DNA from: Streptomyces fradiae ATCC 10745 = DSM 40063 | GTDB lineage: Bacteria; Actinomycetota; Actinomycetes; Streptomycetales; Streptomycetaceae | Length of the DNA stretch: 64,000 nucleotides | Assembly (NCBI RefSeq): GCF_008704425.1 | Contig: NZ_CP023696.1 | Coordinates: 1,722,501 to 1,786,500, forward strand | Direction: 5' to 3' | Part shown: positions 10,459-19,655 of the stretch, in pieces | Layout of the letters: every line of letters starts with the position of its first letter | How positions within the stretch are numbered: position 1 is the stretch's first letter | Notes under the pieces: generated by a model | The model's input: only the letters and a program-made list of their open reading frames with translations | Told to the model about the DNA's origin: nothing | Databases searched by the model: none | Translations under genes and position numbers: made by a program

Positions 10459-12429
10459 ATGGCCCACGAGCTGACCACCCCGGCCCCGGCACCGCGGGGC
10501 CCGCGCCCCGCTCCGCCCGACCGCCCCGGATGGTGGCGGGACGCGGTCATCTACCAGGTGTACGTCCGCTCGTTCGCCGACGCGGACGGCGACGGCATAG
10601 GCGACCTGCGGGGCGCGCGCGAACGGCTGCCGCACGTGGCCCGGCTGGGGGCCGACGCGGTGTGGCTGACCCCGTTCTACGCCTCCCCGCAGGCGGACGG
10701 CGGCTACGACGTGTCGGACCACCGGGCCGTCGACCCCGTCTTCGGGGACCTGGCCGACGCCGACGCGCTCGTGCGGACCGCCCACGAGCTGGGCCTGCGC
10801 GTGATCCTGGACGTGGTGCCCAACCACACCTCGGACCGGCACCCGTGGTTCCAGGCCGCCCTGGCGGGCACCGGGCGCGACCGGTACCACTTCCGTCCCG
10901 GCAGGGGCCCGGACGGCTCGCTGCCGCCCAACGACTGGGAGTCCGTCTTCGGCGGCCCCGCCTGGACGCGGGTCGCGGACGGCTCCTGGTACCTGCACCT
11001 CTTCGCGCCCGAGCAGCCCGACCTGAACTGGGAGCACGAGGAGGTGCGGGCCGACTTCGCGTCCGTGCTGCGGTTCTGGCTGGATCTGGGCGTCGACGGG
11101 TTCCGGTTCGACGTGGCGCACGGGATGGTCAAGGCGCCCGGCCTGCCCGACGTCGGCCACCGCGAGCAGGCCCGGCTGATCGGCGCGCAGGAGCTGCCCT
11201 TCTTCGACCAGGACGGCGTCCACGAGATCCACCGCGAGTGGCGCCGCCTCCTCGACGCGTACGCTGCGGGGCCGGAGGGGCCGACGGGGCCGGGCGGCGG
11301 CGCGGAGCGCGTCGGGGTCGCCGAGGCGTGGGCCCCGACGCCGGAGCGGCTCGCCCTGTACGTGCGCCGCGACGAGCTGCACCAGGCGTTCAACTTCCAC
11401 TACCTGCGGTGCCCCTGGGACGCGGCGGCGCTGCGCCGGGTGATCGACGAGTCGCTGCGGGCCACCGGGACGGTGGGCGCCCCGGCGACGTGGGTGCTGT
11501 CCAACCACGACGTGGTCCGGCACGCCACCCGGCTGGGCGGGGTGCGGCAGGCGCGGGCGGCGGCGCTGCTGATGCTGGCGCTGCCCGGCTCGGTCTACCT
11601 GTACCAGGGGGAGGAGCTGGGGCTGCCGGAGGTCGCGGACCTGCCGGACGGGGCGCGCCGGGACCCGGCGTTCCACCGCGGCGACGGCCAGGACGGACTG
11701 CGGGACGGCTGCCGGGTGCCGATCCCGTGGACGCGGGAGGGCACGTCGTACGGGTTCGGGCCGGGCGGGAGCTGGCTGCCGCAGCCCGCGGGGTGGGGCG
11801 GCCTGTCCGTGGAGGCCCAGACCGGCGACCCGGACTCGGTGCTGGAGCTGTACCGGGCGGCCCTGGCCCTGCGGCGGGCCCACCCGGCGCTGGGCGCGGG
11901 TCACGGGGTGGAGTGGCTGCCCGCGCCGCCCGGGGTGCTGGCCTTCCGGCGGACACCGGAGGCCGGCGGTGGGGCGCCGGGCCGGGCGGTGGACGGCGGG
12001 GCGGTGGGGGGCGCCCCGGCGGGTTCCGTGGTGGGCCGCTCGGCGGGCGGCGGCCCGGCGGGGAGCCGCGCGGCGGAGGGCCCGGCCGTGGAGGGCCCGG
12101 CGGGGAGCCCGGCCGTGGAGGGCCCGGCGGGGAGCAGCGCGGCGGAGGGCCCGGCCGTGGCGGGCCCGGCGGCGGGGGGTGCGGCGGAGGGCGGCCGGGC
12201 CCCGCTGGGCGGCGCGGGGGGCGCGGGGGGCGCGGGGGCCTTGGGGGGCACGGGCGGCGCCGTGGTGTGCGTCGCCAACACCACCGGCCGCGCGGTCCGG
12301 ATGCCCCGCCCCGGCGGGCCCGGCGGGCGGCTGCTGCTGGCCGGCCACACCGGCGAAGACCCCGCCCCCGAGGGCCCGGACGGCACCGTCGCCATCGCCC
12401 CGCACTCCTGCTCCTGGTGGGCAATCTGA
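10459..12429 (+). CDS. GH13 alpha-glucosidase (copy 2) with ~100-residue low-complexity insertion
   Basis: 656 residues from the ATG at 10459; an open frame reaches further upstream, but GGGAGG ~11 nt before this ATG and alignment to copy 1 support this start. Residues ~15-500 match copy 1 closely and keep the catalytic motifs DVVPNH, GFRFDVAHG, VAEAW and LSNHDVVRHATR. Then, between GVLAFRR and VVCVANTTGR in the C-terminal beta domain, there is a Gly/Ala/Pro/Glu-rich stretch (~residues 501-600) that copy 1 lacks. The frame is maintained and the C-terminus SCSWWAI is normal. It is likely a cytoplasmic maltodextrin-degrading enzyme if the inserted loop is tolerated. It is divergent from malE and followed 25 bp later by its own LacI gene. 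Confidence 0.9.
   Translation: MAHELTTPAPAPRGPRPAPPDRPGWWRDAVIYQVYVRSFADADGDGIGDLRGARERLPHVARLGADAVWLTPFYASPQADGGYDVSDHRAVDPVFGDLADADALVRTAHELGLRVILDVVPNHTSDRHPWFQAALAGTGRDRYHFRPGRGPDGSLPPNDWESVFGGPAWTRVADGSWYLHLFAPEQPDLNWEHEEVRADFASVLRFWLDLGVDGFRFDVAHGMVKAPGLPDVGHREQARLIGAQELPFFDQDGVHEIHREWRRLLDAYAAGPEGPTGPGGGAERVGVAEAWAPTPERLALYVRRDELHQAFNFHYLRCPWDAAALRRVIDESLRATGTVGAPATWVLSNHDVVRHATRLGGVRQARAAALLMLALPGSVYLYQGEELGLPEVADLPDGARRDPAFHRGDGQDGLRDGCRVPIPWTREGTSYGFGPGGSWLPQPAGWGGLSVEAQTGDPDSVLELYRAALALRRAHPALGAGHGVEWLPAPPGVLAFRRTPEAGGGAPGRAVDGGAVGGAPAGSVVGRSAGGGPAGSRAAEGPAVEGPAGSPAVEGPAGSSAAEGPAVAGPAAGGAAEGGRAPLGGAGGAGGAGALGGTGGAVVCVANTTGRAVRMPRPGGPGGRLLLAGHTGEDPAPEGPDGTVAIAPHSCSWWAI
11961..12258 (+). 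repeat. In-frame GC-rich degenerate minisatellite inside agl2
   Basis: About 300 bp of degenerate repeats on GAGGGCCCGGC and GGGCGCGGGG themes encode motifs such as EGPAVEGPAG, SPAVEGPAGSSAAEGPA and GGAGGAGGAGALGG. The length stays a multiple of three. It separates two conserved strands of the enzyme's C-terminal domain. Confidence 0.8.
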
Positions 12430-12440
12430 CGTGCGCCCGG

Positions 12441-12446
12441 TACAGT
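12441..12446 (+). promoter_or_regulatory. -10 box for leaderless malR copy 2
   Basis: TACAGT (TANNNT) ends 8 nt before the ATG at 12455 and no Shine-Dalgarno is visible. This suggests transcription starts at or next to the start codon, giving this regulator its own constitutive or autoregulated promoter besides read-through from agl2. Confidence 0.5.
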
Positions 12447-12454
12447 CCCACCAC

Positions 12455-13525
12455 ATGACCGCGCGGCTCGCCGACATCGCAGCCCAGGCGGGTGTCAGCG
12501 AAGCCACAGTCAGCCGCGTGCTCAACGGCAAGCCCGGCGTGGCCGCCACCACCCGCCAGTCCGTGCTGGCCGCGCTCGACGTGCTCGGCTACGAGCGTCC
12601 CGTACGGCTCCGCCAGCGCAGCGCCGGGCTCGTCGGGCTCATCACGCCCGAGCTGGACAACCCGATCTTCCCGGCGCTCGCCCAGGTCATCGGCCAGGCC
12701 CTGACCCGCCAGGGGTACACCCCGGTGCTGGCCACGCAGACGCCCGGCGGCTCCACCGAGGACGAGCTGACCGAGATGCTGGTCGAGCGCGGCGTCTCCG
12801 GCATCATCTTCGTCTCCGGCCTGCACGCCGACACGACCGCCGACACCCAGCGGTACGACCAGCTCCGCGGCAAGGGCGTGCCGTTCGTCCTGATCAACGG
12901 CTTCTCGCCGCGCGTCCAGGCGCCGTTCGTCTCCCCCGACGACCGGGCGGCGATGAAGCTCGCCGTCACCCACCTCGCCTCGCTCGGGCACACCCGGATC
13001 GGCCTCGCGGTCGGCCCGAAGCGGTTCGTGCCCGTGCAGCGGAAGATCGAGGGCTTCCACGCCGGGATGCGGGAGCGGCTCGGCCTCTCCCCCGAGCAGA
13101 CCGAGGAGCTGATCCAGCACTCGCTGTACACGCTCGAGGGCGGCCAGGCCGCGGCGGGCGCGCTGATCGAGCGGGGCTGCTCGGCGATCGTGTGCGCCAG
13201 CGACATGATGGCGCTCGGCGCGATCCGCGCCGCCCGGCAGCGGGGCCTGGCCGTACCGCGCGACGTGTCGGTCGTCGGCTTCGACGACTCCCCGCTCATA
13301 GCCTTCACCGACCCCCCGCTGACGACGATCCGCCAGCCGGTCCAGGCCATGGGCCAGGCGGCGGTGCGGGCGCTGCTGGAGGAGATCGGCGGCACACCGA
13401 CCCCGCACAGCGAGTTCGTCTTCATGCCGGAGCTCGTCGTACGCGGCTCGACGGCCTCCGGGCCCCAGGGGCAGCGGTCCTCCGAAAGGCGGACCAACGG
13501 CGGCGAGAATCCGATTGAAGGATGA
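12455..13525 (+). CDS. LacI/GalR-family maltose regulator (copy 2)
   Basis: 356 residues. The HTH (MTARLADIAAQAGVSEATVS) is identical to copy 1 through the recognition helix, so both should read the same operators. The sensor domain (GLITPELDNPIFPALAQVIG ... SVVGFDDSPLIAFTDPPL) differs modestly, and the C-terminus has an extra polar tail (SGPQGQRSSERRTNGG). It follows alpha-glucosidase copy 2 by 25 bp in the same direction. The two regulators may form mixed dimers or respond to different sugars. Confidence 0.9.
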   Translation: MTARLADIAAQAGVSEATVSRVLNGKPGVAATTRQSVLAALDVLGYERPVRLRQRSAGLVGLITPELDNPIFPALAQVIGQALTRQGYTPVLATQTPGGSTEDELTEMLVERGVSGIIFVSGLHADTTADTQRYDQLRGKGVPFVLINGFSPRVQAPFVSPDDRAAMKLAVTHLASLGHTRIGLAVGPKRFVPVQRKIEGFHAGMRERLGLSPEQTEELIQHSLYTLEGGQAAAGALIERGCSAIVCASDMMALGAIRAARQRGLAVPRDVSVVGFDDSPLIAFTDPPLTTIRQPVQAMGQAAVRALLEEIGGTPTPHSEFVFMPELVVRGSTASGPQGQRSSERRTNGGENPIEG

Positions 13526-13561
13526 TCGAACAGCAGCACCTTTCTGGCAGACTCTCCGCTC

Positions 13562-14575
13562 ATGGGTGACAGGATTCTGACCACGCCGGAGGGCCTGCCG
13601 GCACCACGCCAGGCCACGTGGCACCGGCTGCGGACCCCGCGCCATCCGCGCATCTGGTTCGAGATCCTGCTCATCGCCGTCAGTTACGGCGTGTACTCGC
13701 TCATCCGCAACGCGGTACCGGAGCAGAAGGCGCAGGCCCTGCGCAACGCCGACTGGATCTGGCGCGCCGAGCACAGCCTGGGGCTCGCGTTCGAGAAGAC
13801 CGTCAACCACGCGGCGGACTCCGTGGGCTGGCTCATCGTGTCGATGAACTACTACTACGCGACGCTGCACTTCGTCGTCACCATCGGTGTGCTGGTGTGG
13901 CTCTACCGCCGGCACCCCGGCCGCTACGCGGCGGTCCGGATGATCCTCTTCCTCACCACCGCCGTCGCCCTGCTCGGCTACTACCTGTACCCGCTGGCTC
14001 CGCCCCGGCTGATGGAGAGCGAGGACTTCATCGACACGGTGCTGGTCCACCAGACCTGGGGCTCGATGGCGTCAGGCGACCTGAAGCACGTGTCGAACCA
14101 GTACGCCGCGATGCCGTCCATGCACATCGGCTGGTCGCTGTGGTGCGGCTTGGCCATCTTCGTACTGGCCAAGGCGCCCTGGGCGCGCGTCCTGGGCCTG
14201 CTGTACCCGGCGGCCACGCTGGTCGTGATCGTGGCGACCGCCAACCACTTCTGGCTGGACGCGGTGGGCGGCGTCGTCTGCCTGGGCTTCGGCACGGCCG
14301 TGGTGTGCGCCTGGTACGGCGCGCTGCCGCACCGGCTGCCCCGGTACGCGCACGGCGGCGCGCCCGGCACGAGGCGGGACGGGGCGGACGGCACGGGGTC
14401 GAGCCCGGGGGCCTCCGCGGGCACGGCCGGTGCGGCTACGGCCGGTGCCGGAGCGGGCGGTACGGGGGCCGGTGCCGGGGTGGGCGGTGCCGTTCCGGCG
14501 CCCGCCGCCGAGCCCGCGCTGGCCTCGGAGCACCCCGGCGACCCGGCGGCCCCGGTCGCGGCGCCCGTCTCCTGA
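13562..14575 (+). CDS. PAP2-superfamily membrane phosphatase / inositolphosphotransferase-like
   Basis: 337 residues. Six or so membrane segments span residues ~30-260. The PAP2 catalytic signature is NQYAAMPSMHIGWSLW (PSMH) and NHFWLDAVGG (second catalytic His with Asp), the pattern of the Aur1/Ipt1-like PAP2_3 group. The protein probably transfers or removes phosphate groups on lipid head groups. The last ~75 residues are a low-complexity Gly/Ala tail (GTAGAATAGAGAGGTGAGAG) with no fold. A CAGACT -10-like box ends 8 nt before the ATG, suggesting a leaderless mRNA. Confidence 0.85.
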   Translation: MGDRILTTPEGLPAPRQATWHRLRTPRHPRIWFEILLIAVSYGVYSLIRNAVPEQKAQALRNADWIWRAEHSLGLAFEKTVNHAADSVGWLIVSMNYYYATLHFVVTIGVLVWLYRRHPGRYAAVRMILFLTTAVALLGYYLYPLAPPRLMESEDFIDTVLVHQTWGSMASGDLKHVSNQYAAMPSMHIGWSLWCGLAIFVLAKAPWARVLGLLYPAATLVVIVATANHFWLDAVGGVVCLGFGTAVVCAWYGALPHRLPRYAHGGAPGTRRDGADGTGSSPGASAGTAGAATAGAGAGGTGAGAGVGGAVPAPAAEPALASEHPGDPAAPVAAPVS

Positions 14576-14706
14576 GCCCCGCGCACCGACCCGGCCGGGT
14601 GCCCGGCGCCGACCGGGTGGCGGGCGGCGGTCCCGGCAGCGGCGTGCGGGCCCCGGCCCCCGGCGCGGGCGGGCGGCGCCCCCGCGAGGACGGCCGGGCC
14701 CGGTAC

Positions 14707-14735
14707 GGGCGCGCGGCGCCCCGCCGGGCGCGCCC
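14707..14735. terminator. Possible bidirectional hairpin between convergent PAP2 and glnE genes
   Basis: An 8-bp perfect stem, GGGCGCGC (14707-14714) with GCGCGCCC (14728-14735), has a 13-nt loop in the 187-bp convergent gap. The surrounding DNA is so GC-rich that other foldings compete. Confidence 0.35.
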
Positions 14736-14762
14736 CGCGCGGGGCGGCGACCCGTGCGGCCC

Positions 14763-17750
14763 TCACGCCCCGTAGAACAGCTGCTCCACCACGGCGCGGG
14801 CGCGGCGCGTGGTACGCCGGTAGTCGTCCACCATCTCCCCCGCGTGACCGGGCCCGTACCCCAGGTAGCGGCCGACGGCGGCCAGTTCGCGCGCGTCGGC
14901 CGGGAACGTGTCCCCGGCCCGGCCCCGTACGAGCATCACGCCGTTGCGGACGCGGCTGGCCAGCACCCACGCCTCGTCCAGGATCCGCGCGTCCTGCTCC
15001 CCGATCAGCCCCGCGTCCCGCGCGGCGGCGAGCGCCTCGCGCGTCCGGGTGGTGCGCAGGCCCGGCACCTCGTGGGCGTGGCGCAGCTGCAGGAGCTGCA
15101 CCGTCCACTCGACGTCCGACAGGCCGCCCCGGCCCAGCTTGGTGTGGAGGGTCGGGTCGGCGCCGCGCGGGAGCCGCTCGTTCTCCATGCGGGCCTTGAG
15201 GCGGCGGATCTCCCGCACGGCGGCCTCGTCGAGGCCCTTCGCCGGGTACCGCAGCCGGTCGGCCAGCTCGATGAACCGGCGGCCCAGGTCGGGGTCGCCC
15301 GCCATCGGCGCGGCGCGCAGCAGGGCCTGGCTCTCCCAGCCCAGCGACCAGCGCCGGTAGTACGCCTCGTACGACTTGAGGGTGCGCACCAGGGGCCCGC
15401 TGCGGCCCTCGGGGCGCAGGTCGGCGTCGATGGGCAGCGGCGGATCGGTGGTCGGCAGCTGGAGCAGGCGGCGCATCTCGGCGACGACCCGGTTGGCGGC
15501 GCGGGCCGCCTCCTCCTCGCCGACGCCGTCCCGCGGCTCGTGGACGAACAGGACGTCCGCGTCGGAGCCGTACCCCTGCTCGCGTCCGCCGAAGCGGCCC
15601 ATGCCGATGACGGCGAACCGGGTGGGGAGGGTGTCGCCCCACTCGGCGCGCACGGCCGCGCGCAGGGCGCCCGCGATCGTCGCCGCGTTGAGGTCGGTGA
15701 CCGCCCGGCCCACCTGGTCCACGAGCGCGCCCGCGTCGGGGTGGGCGGGCGCCTCCTCCGTGCCGTACGAGGCGACGATGTCGGCCGCCGCCGTGCGGAA
15801 CAGCTCCCGGCGGCGGACCCCGCGCGCCGCGGCGACGGCCTGCTCCGGGGTGTCGGCCCGGCCCACCGCGGCGAGGACCTCCGGCTCCAGGTGGTCGCGC
15901 CCGCGCGGCTCCAGTCCCTCGGGGGCGCCCAGTATGGCGACCGCCTCGGGGGCGCGCAGCAGCAGGTCGGGGGCGAGGCGGCCGGCGGACAGCACGCGGG
16001 CCAGGTTCTCGGCGGCGGCGCCCTCGTCGCGCAGCAGCCGCAGGTACCAGGGGGTCGTGCCGAGCGCGTCGGACACCTTGCGGAAGCCGAGCAGTCCGGC
16101 GTCCGGGTCGGCGGAGTCCGCGAACCAGCCGAGCAGCACCGGCAGGAGGGTGCGCTGGATGGCGGCCTTGCGGCTCACCCCGGAGGCCAGGGCCTCCAGG
16201 TGGCGCAGGGCCGCCGCCGGGTCGGCGTAGCCGAGCGCTTCGAGCCGCTGCCCGGCCGCCTCGGGGCTGAGCCGGATCTCGCCGGGGGCGAGCTGGGCGA
16301 CGGCGTCGAGCAGCGGCCGGTAGAACAGCTTCTCGTGCAGGCGCCGCACGACGGACGCGTGCCGCTTCCACTCCCGGTTCAGCTCGGCGACCGGGTCGGC
16401 GCGCAGGCCGAGCGACCGGCCGAGGCGCCGCAGGTCCTCCTCGGCCTCCGGCACCAGGTGGGTGCGGCGCAGCCGGTGGAGCTGGATGCGGTGCTCCATG
16501 GTGCGCAGGAACCGGTAGGCCGCGTCGAGCTGGGCGGCGTCGGACCGGCCGACGTACCCGCCGGCGGCGAGGGAGGCCAGGGCGGAGAGGGTGGTGCCGC
16601 TGCGCAGCGTGCCGTCGCTGCGGCCGTGCACGAGCTGGAGGAGCTGGACGGCGAACTCCACGTCCCGCAGGCCGCCCGGCCCCAGCTTCAGCTCCCGGTC
16701 GAGATGGGCGCGCGGGATGTTGTCGACGACGCGGCGGCGCATCTCCTGCACGTCGGTGACGAAGTTGTCCCGCTCGGCGGCCTGCCACACCAGCGGGGCG
16801 AGCGCGTCGACGTAGGCGGCGCCGAGCTCCGGGTCGCCCGCGACGGGGCGTGCCTTGAGGAGGGCCTGGAACTCCCAGGTCTTCGCCCAGCGCTGGTAGT
16901 AGGCGACATGGCTGGAGAGGGTCCGTACGAGGGGGCCGTTGCGGCCCTCGGGGCGGAGGTTGGCGTCGACGGGCCAGATGGTGCCCTCGACGGTGGTCTC
17001 GGAGCAGATCCGCATCATGTGCGAGGCCAGGCGGGTGGCGGCCTGGAGGGCGTCGTGCTCGCCGGCGCCGTCGGCGGCCTCCGCCACGAAGATCACGTCC
17101 ACGTCGGAGACGTAGTTCAGCTCGTGGCCGCCGCACTTGCCCATCGCGATCACCGCGAGCCGGCAGCGCGCCGCGTCCTCGGGGGCGGCGGCCCCCGCGA
17201 GGCCGAGCGCGGCGCGGAGGGTGGCCGTGGCGAGGTCGGCCAGCTCGGCGGCGGCCTGCGCGACGTCGGTGGTGCCGCACACGTCGCGGGCGGCGATGGA
17301 CAGCAGGCAGCGGCGGTAGGCGACCCGCAGGGACACCGGGTCGCCGGCGTCGGCGAGGTCCCGCTCGAAGTCCGCGACGCCGGGGTGGAGGTCGGCCGCC
17401 TCGTACGTGACGAGGGCCCGCCAGTCCAGCGGGTGCCGCGCGAGGTGGTCGGCGAGCGCCTCGGACGCGCCCAGCACGCCCAGCAGCCGGTCGCGCAGCG
17501 GCTTGGCGGTGACCAGCGTGGACAGCAGCTCCTGCGGCCCGTCGGGCTGCGCCTCCGCGAGCCGCACCAGGCCGCGCAGGGCCAGGTCGGGGTCGGCGGT
17601 GGCGCCGAGGGCGTCGAGGAGGACGGGGTGGGAGCGGACCGGGGCCAGGGCGGGGCCGTCGAGGAGCCGCTCGGCGGCGGACGCGTCGGTGAAGCCGTGC
17701 CGCAGCAGCCGTGTGAAGGTGCTGCTCCTACGCCCCGGCGCCGTCGTCAT
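14763..17750 (-). CDS. glnE: Bifunctional glutamine synthetase adenylyltransferase/deadenylase
   Basis: 995 residues from the ATG at 17750 (GGAGAGG 6 nt upstream); an ATG at 17768 would give six more. Two nucleotidyltransferase domains are visible. The first has GMGKCGGHELNYVSDVDVIF (~residue 200) and the second GMGRFGGREQGYGSDADVLF (~residue 715), each followed by a helical domain (EMRRRVVDNIPRAHLDRELK and RIRRLKARMENERLPRGADP by position). One half adenylylates and the other deadenylylates class I glutamine synthetase in response to nitrogen status. It lies upstream-reversed of, and in the same direction as, the GS-like gene glnA2. Confidence 0.95.
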   Translation of the reverse strand: MTTAPGRRSSTFTRLLRHGFTDASAAERLLDGPALAPVRSHPVLLDALGATADPDLALRGLVRLAEAQPDGPQELLSTLVTAKPLRDRLLGVLGASEALADHLARHPLDWRALVTYEAADLHPGVADFERDLADAGDPVSLRVAYRRCLLSIAARDVCGTTDVAQAAAELADLATATLRAALGLAGAAAPEDAARCRLAVIAMGKCGGHELNYVSDVDVIFVAEAADGAGEHDALQAATRLASHMMRICSETTVEGTIWPVDANLRPEGRNGPLVRTLSSHVAYYQRWAKTWEFQALLKARPVAGDPELGAAYVDALAPLVWQAAERDNFVTDVQEMRRRVVDNIPRAHLDRELKLGPGGLRDVEFAVQLLQLVHGRSDGTLRSGTTLSALASLAAGGYVGRSDAAQLDAAYRFLRTMEHRIQLHRLRRTHLVPEAEEDLRRLGRSLGLRADPVAELNREWKRHASVVRRLHEKLFYRPLLDAVAQLAPGEIRLSPEAAGQRLEALGYADPAAALRHLEALASGVSRKAAIQRTLLPVLLGWFADSADPDAGLLGFRKVSDALGTTPWYLRLLRDEGAAAENLARVLSAGRLAPDLLLRAPEAVAILGAPEGLEPRGRDHLEPEVLAAVGRADTPEQAVAAARGVRRRELFRTAAADIVASYGTEEAPAHPDAGALVDQVGRAVTDLNAATIAGALRAAVRAEWGDTLPTRFAVIGMGRFGGREQGYGSDADVLFVHEPRDGVGEEEAARAANRVVAEMRRLLQLPTTDPPLPIDADLRPEGRSGPLVRTLKSYEAYYRRWSLGWESQALLRAAPMAGDPDLGRRFIELADRLRYPAKGLDEAAVREIRRLKARMENERLPRGADPTLHTKLGRGGLSDVEWTVQLLQLRHAHEVPGLRTTRTREALAAARDAGLIGEQDARILDEAWVLASRVRNGVMLVRGRAGDTFPADARELAAVGRYLGYGPGHAGEMVDDYRRTTRRARAVVEQLFYGA

Positions 17751-17870
17751 GTCGGCCTCTCCCTCCACACGTCCACGCTCGCCCCGAGCCTATCGGCCGC
17801 CGCGCCCCGGCACGCGCGGCGGACGGCCGGAAGGCCGGAAGCGCTGCCCGGCCGGGCCCGCGGGCGGGGG

Positions 17871-17928
17871 GTGCGGCCCGGTCCCGGACGGGGGGTGCGG
17901 CCCGGTCCCGGGCGGGGGCGGCCGCGGG
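17871..17928. repeat. Short tandem repeat in glnE-glnA2 gap (17751-18110)
   Basis: The 24-bp unit GGGGGGTGCGGCCCGGTCCC plus four bases occurs twice in tandem around 17874-17921. A run of GGGCCGG/GGCCCGA units follows at ~18000-18073. No gene is visible in this 360-bp gap between the start of glnE and the end of glnA2. Confidence 0.6.
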
Positions 17929-18110
17929 CTCGGGCGGGCCGCCGTGGCCGCCGTGGGCCGCGTACGACGCCGCCGCCCCGCCCGTGGCGGGGCGGCCCGC
18001 CGACGGCCCGAGGCCCGAGGCCCGAGCGGCCTGCCACCGCTGCCCCGGCCGGGGGGCCGGGGGCCGGGGGCCGGAGTGACGGGCGGCGGCGGGACGGCGC
18101 TGACCTGCGC

Positions 18111-19472
18111 TTACAGCACCGGCAGGTTCTTGCGGAGCTCGTAGGCCGTGACCTCGGAGCGGTACTCCTCCCACTCCTGCTTCTTGTTGCGCAGGAAGAA
18201 GTCGAAGACGTGCTCGCCGAGGGTCTCGGCGACCAGTTCGCTGCGCTCCATCAGGGAGATCGCCTCGCCGAGGTTCTGCGGGAGCGGTTCGATGCCCATC
18301 GCGCGGCGCTCGCCGTCGGAGAGGGCCCACACGTCGTCGTCGGCGCCGGGGCCCAGCTCGTAGTTCTCCTCGATGCCGCGCAGGCCCGCCGCGAGGAGCA
18401 GCGCGTACGCGAGGTAGGGGTTGCAGCCGGCGTCGAGGGAGCGGACCTCGATGCGGGCCGAGCCGGTCTTGCCGGGCTTGTACATGGGGACGCGGATCAG
18501 CGCGGAGCGGTTGTTGTGGCCCCAGCAGATGTACGAGGGCGCCTCGCCGCCCGACCCCGCGGTGCGGGACGAGCCGCCCCAGATGCGCTTGTAGGAGTTG
18601 ACCCACTGGTTGGTGACGGCGGAGATCTCCGCCGCGTGGCGCAGCAGGCCCGCGATGAAGGACCGGCCGACCTTGGAGAGCTGGTACTCGGCGCCGGACT
18701 CGTAGAAGGCGTTGCGGTCGCCCTCGAAGAGGGAGAGGTGGGTGTGCATGCCCGAGCCGGGGTACTCCGAGAACGGCTTCGGCATGAACGTGGCCTGCAC
18801 GCCCTGCTCCAGTGCCACCTGCTTCATGACCAGGCGGAACGTCATGATGTTGTCGGCCGTCGACAGGGCGTCGGCGTAGCGCAGGTCGATCTCCTGCTGG
18901 CCGGGGGCGCCCTCGTGGTGGGAGAACTCCACGGAGATGCCCATGAACTCCAGCATCGTGATGGCCTGGCGGCGGAAGTCCATGCCCACGTTCTGCGGGG
19001 TGTGGTCGAAGTAGCCGGAGCTGTCGGCGGGGGTCGGGCGCGAGCCGTCGACGGGCTTGTCCTTGAGCAGGAAGAACTCGATCTCGGGGTGGGTGTAGAA
19101 GGTGAAGCCGAGGTCGGAGGTCTTCGCGAGGATGCGCTTGAGGACGTAGCGCGGGTCGGCGAAGGACGGGGACCCGTCGGGCATGAGGATGTCGCAGAAC
19201 ATCCGGGCCGTGCCGGGCGACTCGGCGCGCCACGGCAGGATCTGGAAGGTGGCCGGGTCCGGCTTGGCGATCATGTCGGACTCGTAGACGCGGGCGAAGC
19301 CCTCGATGGCGGAGCCGTCGAAGCCGATGCCCTCGTCGAACGCCTGCTCAAGTTCGGCGGGGGCGACGGCGACCGACTTGAGGAAGCCGAGCACGTCGGT
19401 GAACCACAGGCGCACGAAGCGGATGTCGCGCTCCTCGAGGGTTCGGAGCACAAATTCCTGCTGCTTGTCCAT
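18111..19472 (-). CDS. glnA2: Glutamine synthetase-like GlnA2 (type I fold, not adenylylatable)
   Basis: 453 residues from the ATG at 19472 (MDKQQEFVLRTLEERDIRFV); an in-frame ATG at 19484 would add four residues. GS type I signatures are present: GFDGSAIEGFA, HPEIEFFLL, EFSHHEGAPGQQEIDLRYAD, PGSGMHTHLSLF (~residue 240) and the nucleotide-binding RIEVRSLDAGCNPYLAYA. At the position of the adenylylation Tyr (KNLYDLP in true GSI-beta) the sequence is DDDVWALS, so the target Tyr is Trp. In S. coelicolor, GlnA2 family proteins are reported to gamma-glutamylate polyamines rather than ammonia; by orthology the same role is likely here, inferred not shown. Confidence 0.9.
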   Translation of the reverse strand: MDKQQEFVLRTLEERDIRFVRLWFTDVLGFLKSVAVAPAELEQAFDEGIGFDGSAIEGFARVYESDMIAKPDPATFQILPWRAESPGTARMFCDILMPDGSPSFADPRYVLKRILAKTSDLGFTFYTHPEIEFFLLKDKPVDGSRPTPADSSGYFDHTPQNVGMDFRRQAITMLEFMGISVEFSHHEGAPGQQEIDLRYADALSTADNIMTFRLVMKQVALEQGVQATFMPKPFSEYPGSGMHTHLSLFEGDRNAFYESGAEYQLSKVGRSFIAGLLRHAAEISAVTNQWVNSYKRIWGGSSRTAGSGGEAPSYICWGHNNRSALIRVPMYKPGKTGSARIEVRSLDAGCNPYLAYALLLAAGLRGIEENYELGPGADDDVWALSDGERRAMGIEPLPQNLGEAISLMERSELVAETLGEHVFDFFLRNKKQEWEEYRSEVTAYELRKNLPVL

Positions 19473-19655
19473 TTCCACACCCATCCTCGCTGATCACGGC
19501 CAGCATGCCACCACTCGGTTTCGTGCGCGTTGCCAACCCATAGTGCCCGGCCCGGTGTGATGCGCGTAACGCGAAGCGGGGGCGGGCGCCCCGGCCGGGC
19601 GCGGGCGGCGGTGCCGGGCGGGCGGGCGGCGGGCGGGGCGCGCAGACTGAAAGCC

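Noticed and set aside
14430-19493. A 1687-codon open frame on the plus strand across glnE and glnA2, and similar long frames (e.g. 3952-6603, 11390-14050)
   Set aside because: They are antisense or out-of-frame shadows produced by very high GC. The real genes there have family motifs and proper third-position GC; the shadows have none.
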